NCBI GenBank assembly: GCA_963782185.1
Contig: CAWAJB010000027.1
Location: 481,358-545,357, forward strand
Direction: 5' to 3'
Length of the DNA stretch: 64,000 nucleotides
Source: RYN-230 sp963782185
GTDB taxonomy: Bacteria > Actinomycetota > Actinomycetes > Streptosporangiales > Streptosporangiaceae
Under the pieces are notes generated by a model that was not told the origin of the DNA, ran no database searches, and worked only from the letters and a program-made list of their open reading frames with translations. Made by a program: the position numbers and the translations under genes. Shown here one piece after another: positions 28,011 to 36,235 of the stretch (positions are counted from its first letter, which is position 1; each line of letters opens with the position of its first letter).

Positions 28011-28289
28011 TTGGGTCGGCGGCCGCCCCGGTCCCTCGGGTACGCCTCCTACCAGACGCGCTTCGATCTGCCCGGCAACGGCTCACGCTTCCCGGCCTGG
28101 CAACTGGACAGCTTCCAGGTCGGCTCCGCCCTGTTCGTGTTCCTTGACGCCAACAACGTCCACTACGCCAACGACGGCTCCACCAACCCGGCCAACCCAA
28201 ACCAGGGCCTCTACATACATCGCCGGCTATAGCCACGGCGCCCAGACGGCCTGGCTGGAGCAGACCCTGGCCGACGCGCACCGCGATCC
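28011..28289 (+). pseudogene. Metallophosphoesterase (calcineurin-like) fragment
   Basis: First frame: YASYQTRFDLPGNG ... NVHYANDGSTNPANPNQG. It then shifts frame to AGYSHGAQTAWLEQTLADAH, which matches the region just before the metal-binding HxxH of purple-acid-phosphatase-like enzymes. It is cut at 28289 by the terminal repeat of an insertion sequence and does not resume on the other side. Confidence 0.55.
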
Positions 28290-29503
28290 TGTGCCGCTCG
28301 GAAACTCGATCGTGTCGTTGACCTGCCTGTTTGCCTGCGTGGCTGGTGTGGTGATGGTTGGCTGGCCAGGTGCTGCTCAAGATCGTCTGTCTGCTGATGC
28401 GCTGGTTATTCAGCCTGGCTGTCCTGGTAGTCCGCGGTGATGGGGAGAAGAACGCGGAGTTGCTGGTGCTCCGGCACGAGAACGCGGTGCTGCGCCGCAA
28501 CGCCGGCCGGATACGGTACGACCGAGCCGACCGGGCCTGGTTCGCCGCGCTCACGCGGTTCATCCCGCGCCGGCGCTGGGCGGAGGTCTTCCCGGTCACG
28601 CCTGCGACGCTGCTGGCCTGGCACCGCAAGCTCACCGCCAGGAAATACGACACGAGCAGACGGCGCAGGCCCGGCCGTCCGCCGGCAGTCCGGAGCATCG
28701 CCCGGCTCACCATCCGCCTGGCGCACGAAAACCCGCTCTGGGGTTACCGGCGTATTCACGGCGAGCTGACCAAGCTGGGCCTGACTATCGCGGCATCGAC
28801 CATTTATGAAATCCTGCGCGCCGCGGGCATCGACCCGGCGCCGCGCCGGGACGGACCGACCTGGCGGCAATTTCTGCACGCGCAAGCCGCCGGGATCTTG
28901 GCCGCCGACTTCCTGCACGTTGACACTGTGTCGCTGACCAGGCTGTACATCCTGGTCTTCATCGAGCACGGCACCCGCCGGATGCACATCGGCGGAGTCA
29001 CCGCCCACCCTACGGGTGACTGGACGGTGCAGCAGGCCCGCAACCTGGCCCTCCACCTCGGCGAGCGGTTCGGGGGCTTCCGGTTCCTGATCCGGGACCG
29101 CGGCTCGAACTTCACCACATCCTTCGACGCCGTTTTCCAGGCCACCGGCACCACCATCGTGCGCTCCGCCGTGCAGGCGCCGCGGATGAACGCGATCTGC
29201 GAGCGCCTGATCGGCACCCTGCGCCGTGAGGTCCTCGACCGGACCCTGATCCTGAACCAGGCGCACCTGCGAGCGGTTCTGGCCGAGTACCAGGAGCATT
29301 ACAACACCGCCCGGCCCCATCAGGGCATCGGCCAGCGCGTCCCCGACCCTGCGCCCGCTCCCCGCGTCACCGCAGCAGACCCTGGCACGTGCCAGATCCG
29401 CCGAAAACCAGTCCTGAGCGGCCTGATCAACGAGTACGAGCGAGTCGCCTGACATCTGAGATCGCGCAGGTCACATGCCAGAATCCTATTTTCGAGCGGC
29501 ACA
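28290..29503 (+). mobile_element. Insertion sequence with an rve-type transposase
   Basis: 1214-bp element bounded by TGTGCCGCTCGGAAACTCG on the left and, inverted, TGTGCCGCTCGAAAATAGG on the right. One transposase gene fills it. No target duplication is seen (ATCC against GGCG), so the flanks have been rearranged since insertion or the element was assembled by recombination. Confidence 0.75.
28370..29452 (+). CDS. IS transposase with integrase core (IS3/IS481-like)
   Basis: About 360-aa transposase. N-terminal hydrophobic/helical leader, then the characteristic NAELLVLRHENAVLRRN segment, HTH_29-like LAHENPLWGYRRIHGEL, and the rve domain with D in ADFLHVDTV, D in LIRDRGSNF and E in NAICERLIG, ending with the TARPHQGI motif. 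GTG 28370 is favoured; TTG 28358 is also in frame. Two partial relatives occur in the window (30182-30469 and 63901-64000). Confidence 0.88.
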   Translation: MLLKIVCLLMRWLFSLAVLVVRGDGEKNAELLVLRHENAVLRRNAGRIRYDRADRAWFAALTRFIPRRRWAEVFPVTPATLLAWHRKLTARKYDTSRRRRPGRPPAVRSIARLTIRLAHENPLWGYRRIHGELTKLGLTIAASTIYEILRAAGIDPAPRRDGPTWRQFLHAQAAGILAADFLHVDTVSLTRLYILVFIEHGTRRMHIGGVTAHPTGDWTVQQARNLALHLGERFGGFRFLIRDRGSNFTTSFDAVFQATGTTIVRSAVQAPRMNAICERLIGTLRREVLDRTLILNQAHLRAVLAEYQEHYNTARPHQGIGQRVPDPAPAPRVTAADPGTCQIRRKPVLSGLINEYERVA

Positions 29504-30181
29504 GGCGCGAGGGCCGGAAGTCCACGACCATGCCGGTCAGCTGGGCTTGCCGGTCGCGACGTCGAAGACGACACGCCGCACGGCACCGGCATGCGGGACG
29601 AACGGGCTGGCCGTGATCCGGGCAGCGGACCGGCGCGCGCCCTGGCCGGTCCCGCAGCCGACGTGGCGGACGGGCACCATCCCGCGGGTGCCGGGGAGGC
29701 ACTGGCTGATGGCCAGCGACCTGATCTCATGGCCGTGACAACGCCGCCCGCGCCGCGGATGACGTGCTCCTCACCCCCGGCAACGCCGCGAATGCCGTAG
29801 ACGTTCAGCCGGGCGTTCATGCCGGCGACGAGTGCGGCCTGCCTGGCCGACGGCAGCGACAAGCCGGAGAACGACGCGGCGCAACCTTTCGCCGGGACCA
29901 CCAGCGCCACGTGACCGAGCCGGCTCACCAGTACGTCTCCCTTCCGCCGGACGCTGGATCCCTTGCGCGAGGCGAGGGATCCAGCCGGGTACACATCCAG
30001 ACAGCGCAGTTAATCATCTGAGCACGAAGGAGCGGAATTGTAGAGTTCGACCTTGATCGTCGCGATGTCCGCGCGAAGCTGCCTGGCGTCGTCGTCAGGA
30101 AGGGGCAGGGAGGCTCGTGGGGTGCAGAAATGCGGTCGGGCCGCGCATCGATCATCGGCGGCTGTTCGGGATCATGGTCTG
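29504..30181. other. Stretch without a recognisable gene
   Basis: About 680 bp. Open frames exist on both strands but none shows recognisable family features. The right end (about 30160) resembles the leader of the IS family found again at 63.9 kb (GGGATCATGG). Confidence 0.35.
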
Positions 30182-30469
30182 ATGATGCTGTCTTTCCTGT
30201 ACCTGCTTGCGTGCCGACTGACGGCCCTACTGACCTGGCGATCCCGCCGCGACGCCGCCAAGGAACTTGAGATCCTCGTGCCGCAACACCAGGTCGCGGT
30301 GCTACGCCGTCAGGTGAAGCGGGTCGAGTACCGGCCGGCGGACCGGGCGCTGCTCGCCTTGCTGAGCCGGGCGCTGCCCCGGTCGGCGTGGCGGTCGTTC
30401 CTGGTCACGCCAGAGACGTTGCTGCGCTGGCATCGGGCCATGGTCACCCAATGCCGTTGCTTGAGTTAA
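30182..30469 (+). pseudogene. Transposase N-terminal fragment (rve-type IS)
   Basis: 95 codons: MLSFLYLLACRLTALL, then ELEILVPQHQVAVLRRQV and SFLVTPETLLRWHRAMV, the N-terminal portion of an IS3/IS481-like transposase. The DDE domain is absent; the frame stops at 30469 in unrelated sequence. Similar to, but clearly distinct from, the intact copy at 28370. Confidence 0.75.
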
Positions 30470-31147
30470 TGAAGCAATACTGGATGCAGGGTGATGGTCC
30501 TGGCCGGAGCGCTGCGAGTGGGCCTGAGCATCCGGCCCTTGTCACGATAGGAATACTTCGAGTTCTGTCGTTTCAGGAGCCGGTCGGCGACGCGCGGGCG
30601 CCGGGGACCGCTGTCGAGCTTGCGGTCTCCCCTGGATGCCAGCGTGTCCATGGAGTCCGTCATCTTCGCGGCTGTGGTGACGGTCCGTGCGATCACGCTG
30701 CGCCGAACGTGCTTGAGGACCTTGAGGAAAGAGCTGCGTAAACGACCAGGTCAAGGGTCAAGGCCGAGTTCTGGAACCCCACACGCTCCTGCTCACCAGT
30801 ATGCGCGGTCCGGCCAGGCCAGCCAGGTGGCCAGCTGCGGACGTGGTAGTGATCCAGCCCAGATCGCCGGACCTGGATCAGGGATGCCGCCACGATGCGG
30901 CAGAGGAGCAAGTTGACCTAAAGTCACCCAGAATTTGGGAAACAAATTGTGCCCGCTGTGACTTAAGCACCTCGAAGCGGCCCGTGAGATCGAAGCGGAA
31001 TTGCATAATTTGCGGGCCCTGATACGTTGAAATCAGAGTCGAGGAAATACAGCCGAGCCAGTCCCAGATCGTGGAGGCTCCCGAGCTGTCCGACCCTGGA
31101 AATAGACAACTATCACCAGGCCCTCCGCCACGGGAAGAAGATCAGCA
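30470..31147. other. Stretch without a recognisable gene
   Basis: About 680 bp. A minus-strand frame at 30466-30696 is open but matches no family I know. The region becomes more AT-rich near 30900-31100, where the promoter of the next gene should be. Confidence 0.35.
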
Positions 31148-31393
31148 ATGAGCGAAATACTGGCCGAGGCCGGCCGCATAACCGGGCTCGGCCCAGTGAT
31201 CAGCGGCAAGATAACTTTCGGCTTGCAGTCTGCTTATGCAGAGCTGACAGGCCAGGAGCCGACGAAATTCGTCGCGTCGGCCGGCCAGATGGCCGACCTG
31301 GGCGACGAAGACCTGATCGTCGTCCGGTTCAACCGCACCGATAACGGCACTGATCCGGGGCCGTTGCCGGTCGTCGCGCTTGCCCGGGCGTAA
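31148..31393 (+). CDS. Small conserved-looking protein of unknown function
   Basis: 81-aa acidic protein (SEILAEAGRITGLGPVISGK ... FVASAGQMADLGDEDLIVVRF). The ATG has GGGAAGAAG eight bases upstream and codon use is normal, so it is probably real. No motif recognised. It precedes the methyltransferase by 84 bp on the same strand and may share its transcript. Confidence 0.5.
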   Translation: MSEILAEAGRITGLGPVISGKITFGLQSAYAELTGQEPTKFVASAGQMADLGDEDLIVVRFNRTDNGTDPGPLPVVALARA

Positions 31394-31477
31394 GGCCCGG
31401 CAAATGACAGCACATAAATGGCGCGGCTATAGTACCCCAGAAAAGGGGCGCCCCATAGAGAGACGAGGTGAGTGGTC

Positions 31478-32164
31478 ATGAGCGAATCGTGTAATTCCGT
31501 GCCGTCTGTACCGGCGCCGGCACCAGAGCCGGCGCGGCAGCCGGCCTACCGGGAGCATGCCCGCTCCTACGATCGGAAGACCGGCGCCCTTCAGGGCTAC
31601 CGCCAGGCGGTCGTCGAGGCCCTCCCGGTCCGCCGCGGGCAGGTGGTCCTCGACGTGGGATGCGGGACAGGGCTGTGCCACGGCTCGCTGCTGGACAAGG
31701 TTGGCCCCGAGGGCAGCGTGGTGGGCATTGAGGAGTCACCGGACATGGTGGCGGTAGCCCGCGATCGCATCGAGGCCGAGGGCTGGGACAACGTCACGGT
31801 CGTGCAGTCCTCAGCCGAGGATGCGCAGATCACGCTCACCGCGGACGCCGCCCTGTTCTGCGCTGTCCACGACATCCTGCAGTCCCCGGACGCGCTGGCG
31901 AACGTGCTGGGCAAGCTGCGTCCGGGTGCCCGGGTGGCCGCCGGCGGCGGCAAGTGGGCGCCACCGTGGATGGTCGGGGTGAACCTGCCGGTGACGATGC
32001 TCCACGCCCCCTACGTGCGGAGCTTCAAGGGGTTCCAGCGGCCCTGGCACCACCTCGGGCAACTGCTCGACGACGTGCAGGTCCGGGAACTGGCGCTCGG
32101 CAGCGGCTACATCCTGACCGGCCAGGCGCCGCCGCGGGCCCGGCCGGCGGTCGCTGCCCGCTGA
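31478..32164 (+). CDS. Class I SAM-dependent methyltransferase
   Basis: 228-aa methyltransferase with motif I VLDVGCGTGLC (about residues 53-63), an acidic residue ending strand 2 (VVGIEESPDM), motif II region ALFCAVHDIL and a post-motif GKLRPGARVA. It has a disordered proline/alanine N-terminus of about 25 residues. ATG 31478 has GAGG about 10 bases upstream. The acceptor is unknown; the fold is that of UbiE/Methyltransf_11 small-molecule enzymes. Confidence 0.85.
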   Translation: MSESCNSVPSVPAPAPEPARQPAYREHARSYDRKTGALQGYRQAVVEALPVRRGQVVLDVGCGTGLCHGSLLDKVGPEGSVVGIEESPDMVAVARDRIEAEGWDNVTVVQSSAEDAQITLTADAALFCAVHDILQSPDALANVLGKLRPGARVAAGGGKWAPPWMVGVNLPVTMLHAPYVRSFKGFQRPWHHLGQLLDDVQVRELALGSGYILTGQAPPRARPAVAAR

Positions 32165-32356
32165 CCGCGGGCCCGGCGGGTTCAGGGGGCCTGCTGCGCG
32201 CAGGCGCTTGCGGCTGGCGTGCGCAGCGTGCTGCCGCGTCAAGACCACCGCCGAGATCCACGACTGTCACGACACCGCCACCGCCGTGCCCGCCGCTCCC
32301 TCGCCAGAACGCGCCCCCAATACACGTGTGGGGTGCCAATAGCCTGCATAGCCTCT

Positions 32357-32445
32357 GAGCTGCGGATTCTCCATTTCACGCCGCGTGAAAACCGCGTTCT
32401 GTCCGTGTGGCGTCCGTAGTCCCGGAGTGTGCCTGGTCCGCGCGG
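32357..32445 (+). repeat. Dispersed repeat R, copy 1
   Basis: About 88 bp closely matching copies at 36010 and 62052 (shared stretches such as CCGCGTTCTGTCCG and GGCGTCCGTAG). This copy ends where the truncated qatC frame begins, so it marks the deletion or insertion junction. Confidence 0.7.
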
Positions 32446-33262
32446 CAGGCCCTCCATGCCGGGCTAACCGACGCATACGGCGCCGAGCGCGTAGTCCTGC
32501 GGCGGATGTTCTGCCGGCCGGCCCCGCCCGAACAGCCCAGGAACGTCCGCTGCCGGACAATCGTGAGCGGACCACCCGCTCACGATCGCTGCTGTTCCTC
32601 GCCGGAGCGCTAGCCGCCGCGGCCAGCTGCGGTCCCGCCATCCCGGTCTACATGCCGGAGAACGGCTGGATCAGCCTCAACGTGCCCCTGACCCGCGCCC
32701 GCACCGGATCAGCAAGCACACGCACCACCCACCCGCACTTCCTGAGCCTGCTCACGGCCGCCTGCCGCGCCATCGGGGTCACCAACCCTGTCATCAACCC
32801 CTACCGGTTGCGCACCAAAGGCGAGATGCTCGCCGACTGCAGCAACCCCATGCTGCTCGCCCGCCTCACCCCGGCCAGCATCTCCTGCGCCCACCCCGAG
32901 ACGCCCCGGTGGCGCCGCCAGCCCCAGGGAAACTGCGGCTACTGCCTGCCCTGCCTGGTCCGCCGCGCCGCCCTCGCACGGATAGGCCACGATCACGGGA
33001 ACAATTACGCGTGGGACGCGCTCACCGACCCAGGGCTGCTCGACCCTGCCGCACGTACGGGCGCCGACCTGCGGGCGACCGTGCGCGGCGTCAGCCCGCA
33101 CCGGATGAACTCGATATCGTCCGGAACGCGCCCCTGCCGCCTGGCGAGCACCACGCCTATCTCCAGCTATGGCGACGGGGCGCCGAAGAAATCCGGGCCT
33201 GGCTCGCCGGCGGTGCCGGGTCCCTCACCCAGCTGAGCGCGACAGCTTGGAGAATCCCGTGA
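32446..33262 (+). pseudogene. qatC: QatC-like protein (Qat anti-phage system), truncated and frameshifted
   Basis: QatC is the QueC-like (7-cyano-7-deazaguanine synthase-related) protein of QatABCD defence systems. The C-terminal two-thirds are recognisable: TTRSRSLLFLAGALAAAAS, PENGWISLNVPLTRARTGS, RTTHPHFL, KGEMLADC, and the zinc-binding cluster SCAHPE ... NCGYCLPC. The N-terminal PP-loop ATPase half is missing: the recognisable sequence begins (in another frame, LTDAYGAERV) right after repeat R1. A frameshift near 33105 moves the C-terminus to another frame, which ends at 33262 overlapping the qatD GTG. Non-functional as it stands. Confidence 0.72.
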
Positions 33263-33989
33263 CCGGCGCCCTGATCGACACCCACTGTCATCTCGACGCG
33301 TACCCCAGCTCGATCGGCGTGCTGGCGGCAGCCACCTCGGCTGGCGTCGAGGTTGTCGCCGTCACCAATACTCCCGACGCCTACCGCGGGCTCGCCACGC
33401 TGCTGCCGCGCTCGGGACCTGTACGGCCCACGCTGGGACTACACCCGCTGCACGCCCGTCAGCTCGGCATGACGGGCGTGCTGCGGTTCAGCCGGCTGGC
33501 CCGGCAGGCTGCCTGGATCGGCGAGGTCGGCCTAGATTTCTCACCAGCCGGCCGCGCCACCCGGACCATTCAGCTCACCGTCTTCGAGGCTTTGCTCGTG
33601 CTCCCGCAGCTTCGGGACCGTCCGGTCACGGTGCACAGCCGAGGCGCGGAACGCGAACCGTTGAGCGGCTCGTGAGCGCAGGAACGCGAGCCATCCTGCG
33701 CTGGTACACCGGACCGCTAGCCGTCGCCGATGACGCGCTCGCAGCCGGAATGTCGTTCTCCGTCAACCCGGCAATGGTGATCTCGGCGAAAGGGCGCGCG
33801 CTACTCACCCGGCTCCCCCACGACCGGATCCTGCTCGAAACGGACGGCCCCTATGCGCGCCGGGCAGGCCGGCCGTGCGGGCCAGCCGACCTGCCCGCCC
33901 TCACCGACGATCTCGCCCGCCTATGGCAGGCGACATCGGCATACGTGCACGACACGATCGTCGATAACCAGCGCCGACTTCTGCCCTAG
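33259..33989 (+). pseudogene. qatD: QatD-like TatD-family nuclease, frameshifted
   Basis: TatD-type metal-dependent hydrolase. DTHCHLD (HxH), GLHPLH, GEVGLDF (metal-binding Glu), VHSRGA and the C-terminal ETDGPY (Asp) are all present. The frame breaks at about 33648-33672 and resumes as TVERLVSAGTRAILRWYTG; adding one A to a GAA run restores it, so this may be a one-base sequencing or replication slip. It is coupled to qatC by a GTGA overlap, the Qat order. qatA (ATPase) and qatB are absent upstream. Confidence 0.78.
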
Positions 33990-34156
33990 CAACCGCGCCA
34001 CGTGCGCGGGCTCTGTGAATTGCTTACCGAGCGGCTAATTTAGCGGCACTTGCGGTCTGGGGGCAGTGCGCATTCGGGGCAGCCCGGCGGACTTCTCGGC
34101 GGCCCCGCCAGGCATTATTCAACAGTCCGGCACGTCATGGCATGGCTCGGCACCAT

Positions 34157-34200
34157 GCGCCACTAGCTCAATGGCAGAGCAGCAGACTCTTGATCTGCGG
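34157..34200 (+). repeat. tRNA-Lys(CTT) 5' half
   Basis: Acceptor GCGCCAC, TA, D-arm GCTC...GAGC, anticodon stem-loop GCAGA-CTCTTGA-TCTGC (anticodon CTT) fold correctly. Right after the anticodon stem the sequence diverges: no T-arm and no GTGGCGC acceptor strand follows. This is the reciprocal half to what integrative elements normally duplicate. Confidence 0.7.
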
Positions 34201-34432
34201 AGCGGGAGACGCCAGCGCGAGACGGCACTAACTTTCATCACCTTCACTTGTGATGAATCCCGGCCCCACACAGGCCACCCGAGCGGGTTCATGATCGTGG
34301 ACGCTGTCCGCTATTTGTCCGTGCACAGCCGGAAATAGCCGGACTCACAGGGACACAGCGGGACGGCACAGGCCCAGAAGCAACAGCCCGCAAGACCGGG
34401 TACCCCCAGCTCACGGGCCGTTTCCGCAGGTA

Positions 34433-34482
34433 GTGGCAGGTGTTGGGTTCGAACCAACGTAGGCTGAGCCGACGGTTTTACA
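34433..34482 (-). repeat. tRNA-Tyr(GTA) 3' half, attachment-site copy A
   Basis: Minus strand: anticodon loop TGTAAA (anticodon GTA), variable arm GGC-TCA-GCC, T-arm GTTGG-TTCGAAC-CCAAC, acceptor ACCTGCC and A. The 5' half of the tRNA is absent. It differs from the other copies by one base in the variable arm. An IS110 element begins at its anticodon edge. Confidence 0.85.
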
Positions 34483-34870
34483 TCCCTGAGGAGCGGGCCG
34501 GGGTCAAGGGGGGTGTGCCCGTTTTTCTTCCGTTTCCGGCCGGGGTTCGGGCATGCCGGAAGAAAGGCCGGGGTCAAGGTGGAGGGCCCGGCTGGACGAA
34601 CGACCTTGACGCTGGCCTTTCTTCCGGCTCACGCTGGCGGGGGCCGGGAACGGTATGGGGTTGTGGGGGGTGCGCGCCCCGTGCGCAGTTCGTGTCCTTG
34701 GGCAGGCTCGCGGCTGCGTTCATCCCTTCGGGTGTGCCCGCGGCTGGCTGCTGCGGGGGCATGGGGCGGGTTCGCGTGCGGGCAGCGGGATCAATCAGAC
34801 AGTCGGCCGGCCCGCCGGGGGCGGGGGCCAGTAAAACCAGCGATCACGCGCTGCCCGCGTCCGGGCCTGC
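34483..34870 (-). other. Structured non-coding end of the IS110 element (bridge-RNA candidate)
   Basis: 388 bp rich in inverted sequences: TTTCTTCCG near 34535 and 34620 against CGGAAGAAAG at 34557, and GGTCAAGG twice against GACCTTGAC. IS110-family elements make a guide (bridge) RNA from a non-coding end. GTAAAACC at 34831-34838 equals part of the neighbouring tRNA anticodon-loop target. Confidence 0.35.
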
Positions 34871-35917
34871 TCACGCGGCCTGCCGGGCGGCGGCAGCCAG
34901 GGACCGGACCTGGCCGTCGCGCATGGCGTAGAAGACCCACGTGAGCAGCTGGCGGGCCATGGCGACCTTGGCGATGCTGCGGGCCTGGGCGCCGCGGCGG
35001 GTCATGATGTCGTCCTTGCGCTGGCGCAGCGGGTGGCCGGCGGGCACGTGCTGGATGGCCTCGATCAGCGCCCAGCGCAGGTTCCGTGATCCCTGCTTGG
35101 TGATGTGGCCGCGGCTGACCTTGGTGTCGGACTCGCGGTGGCGGGGGGTCAGCCCGGCCCATGAGCACAGCTCGGCCGGGCGCGGGAATCGCGTGATTTC
35201 GCCGATCCCGGCCACGATCACCGCGCCGGGCACCGGGCCGATGCCGGGCAGCGCGCGGACCGCCTGATAACCCCGGTGGTCTTTGACCAGCCCCGCGATC
35301 ACGGCTTCCAGCAGGGCGATCTCGCCGGCCAGCACCGCGCAGATCTTGCGCAGCGAGGCCATCTTCCCCGCATAGGGCTGCGGCAGCCCCAGGCCGTCCA
35401 GCCAGGTGCTGCCCCAGACGCCGAAGATGTCGGTGCAGGTGACCGGGATGCCGAGCTTGGCCAAGATGGCGTGGACCTGGTCTTTGCAGCTGGTGCGGAT
35501 GCGGACCAGCCCGTCCCGGTAGCGGGTCAGCTCCCGCAGCTCGCGCACCTGGTCCGGGGCCATCCATGCCTCGGGCAGGCGGCCCATCCGCAGCAGGTCC
35601 GCCAGGTCCGCCGCATCGCGGACGTCGTTCTTGACCCGCCGGTACGCGAACCCCTTCACGCCCAGCGGACGTGCCAGGTGAACCTCCGCGCCGGCCGCGG
35701 CCAGCGTGTCCGCCGCCCAGTACCACCCATACGTTGCCTCCAGCACCACCCTCGGGTTCGTCCCGGCCCCGGCGATCGCCCGGCGCAGCTCCGCCGGGCT
35801 GTTAGTGATCCTCGCGGTCTCCAGCTTCCTGCCATCCGGCGTCATCCGCACCAGCACGCTACGGCGCCGGTGCAGATCCATCCCGACGACCTCCCGGCCG
35901 TCGTAGGCTTCCGTCAT
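34871..35917 (-). CDS. IS110-family transposase
   Basis: 348-aa IS110 transposase. The N-terminal RuvC-like DEDD domain shows D in VGMDLHRRR, E in LEATYGWYW and DD in KNDVRDAADLADLL; the C-terminal Tnp_20 domain has RALPGIGPVPGAVIVAGIG (helix-hairpin-helix-like) and the FPRPAELCSWAGLTP segment with its serine. ATG 35917 has GGGAGG seven bases upstream; ATG 35950 adds 11 residues. Appears intact. Confidence 0.93.
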   Translation of the reverse strand: MTEAYDGREVVGMDLHRRRSVLVRMTPDGRKLETARITNSPAELRRAIAGAGTNPRVVLEATYGWYWAADTLAAAGAEVHLARPLGVKGFAYRRVKNDVRDAADLADLLRMGRLPEAWMAPDQVRELRELTRYRDGLVRIRTSCKDQVHAILAKLGIPVTCTDIFGVWGSTWLDGLGLPQPYAGKMASLRKICAVLAGEIALLEAVIAGLVKDHRGYQAVRALPGIGPVPGAVIVAGIGEITRFPRPAELCSWAGLTPRHRESDTKVSRGHITKQGSRNLRWALIEAIQHVPAGHPLRQRKDDIMTRRGAQARSIAKVAMARQLLTWVFYAMRDGQVRSLAAAARQAA

Positions 35918-36009
35918 AAGGGCCTCCCAACCTGGTGGAGACGGATGCATGCAACTTCCAGCATCCGCCAGGAGCGGAGGCCCGCTCCTTCATCGCATCA
36001 GACCGCTTC

Positions 36010-36187
36010 CCCCTGCCCATCGGAATGGCCGCTGACCTGCGGATACCCCATTCCGCGCAGAGTGAAAACCGCGTTCTGTCCGCGTGGCGTCCGTAGCCGC
36101 GAAGTGTGCCAGGTCAGCGCGACGCAGGTTCTGGATCATGTCCCATCAAGTCCAGCTGAGTCCTGCTGCATCTCACGCCAGAGCTGA
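36010..36187 (+). repeat. Dispersed repeat R, copy 2
   Basis: About 175 bp matching copy 3 at 62052-62215, from CCCTGCCCA through GACGCAGGTT and ATGTCCCATCAAG to CCAGCTGAGTCC. It is separated from att copy A only by the IS110 element. Confidence 0.78.
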
Positions 36188-36235
36188 CCGGGGAAGATGC
36201 CGCAGGGTGGGTGCCGGGCGTGCCTGGTTGAGTGG

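Larger units (their letters stand above)
34483..36009 (-). mobile_element. IS110-family element inserted beside att copy A
   Basis: Bounds are deduced by comparison with copy E: there the tRNA half is followed within about 10 bp by repeat R, here 1.5 kb of IS110 sequence separates them. The element holds one transposase gene, a 388-bp non-coding end on its downstream side and about 90 bp on the other. No terminal inverted repeats, as expected for IS110. Exact ends are uncertain by about 10 bp. Confidence 0.7.

Noticed and set aside
29504..30000. Continuation of the metallophosphoesterase on the right side of the IS
   Set aside because: None of the six frames shows the HxxH or GHxH motifs expected after the cut.
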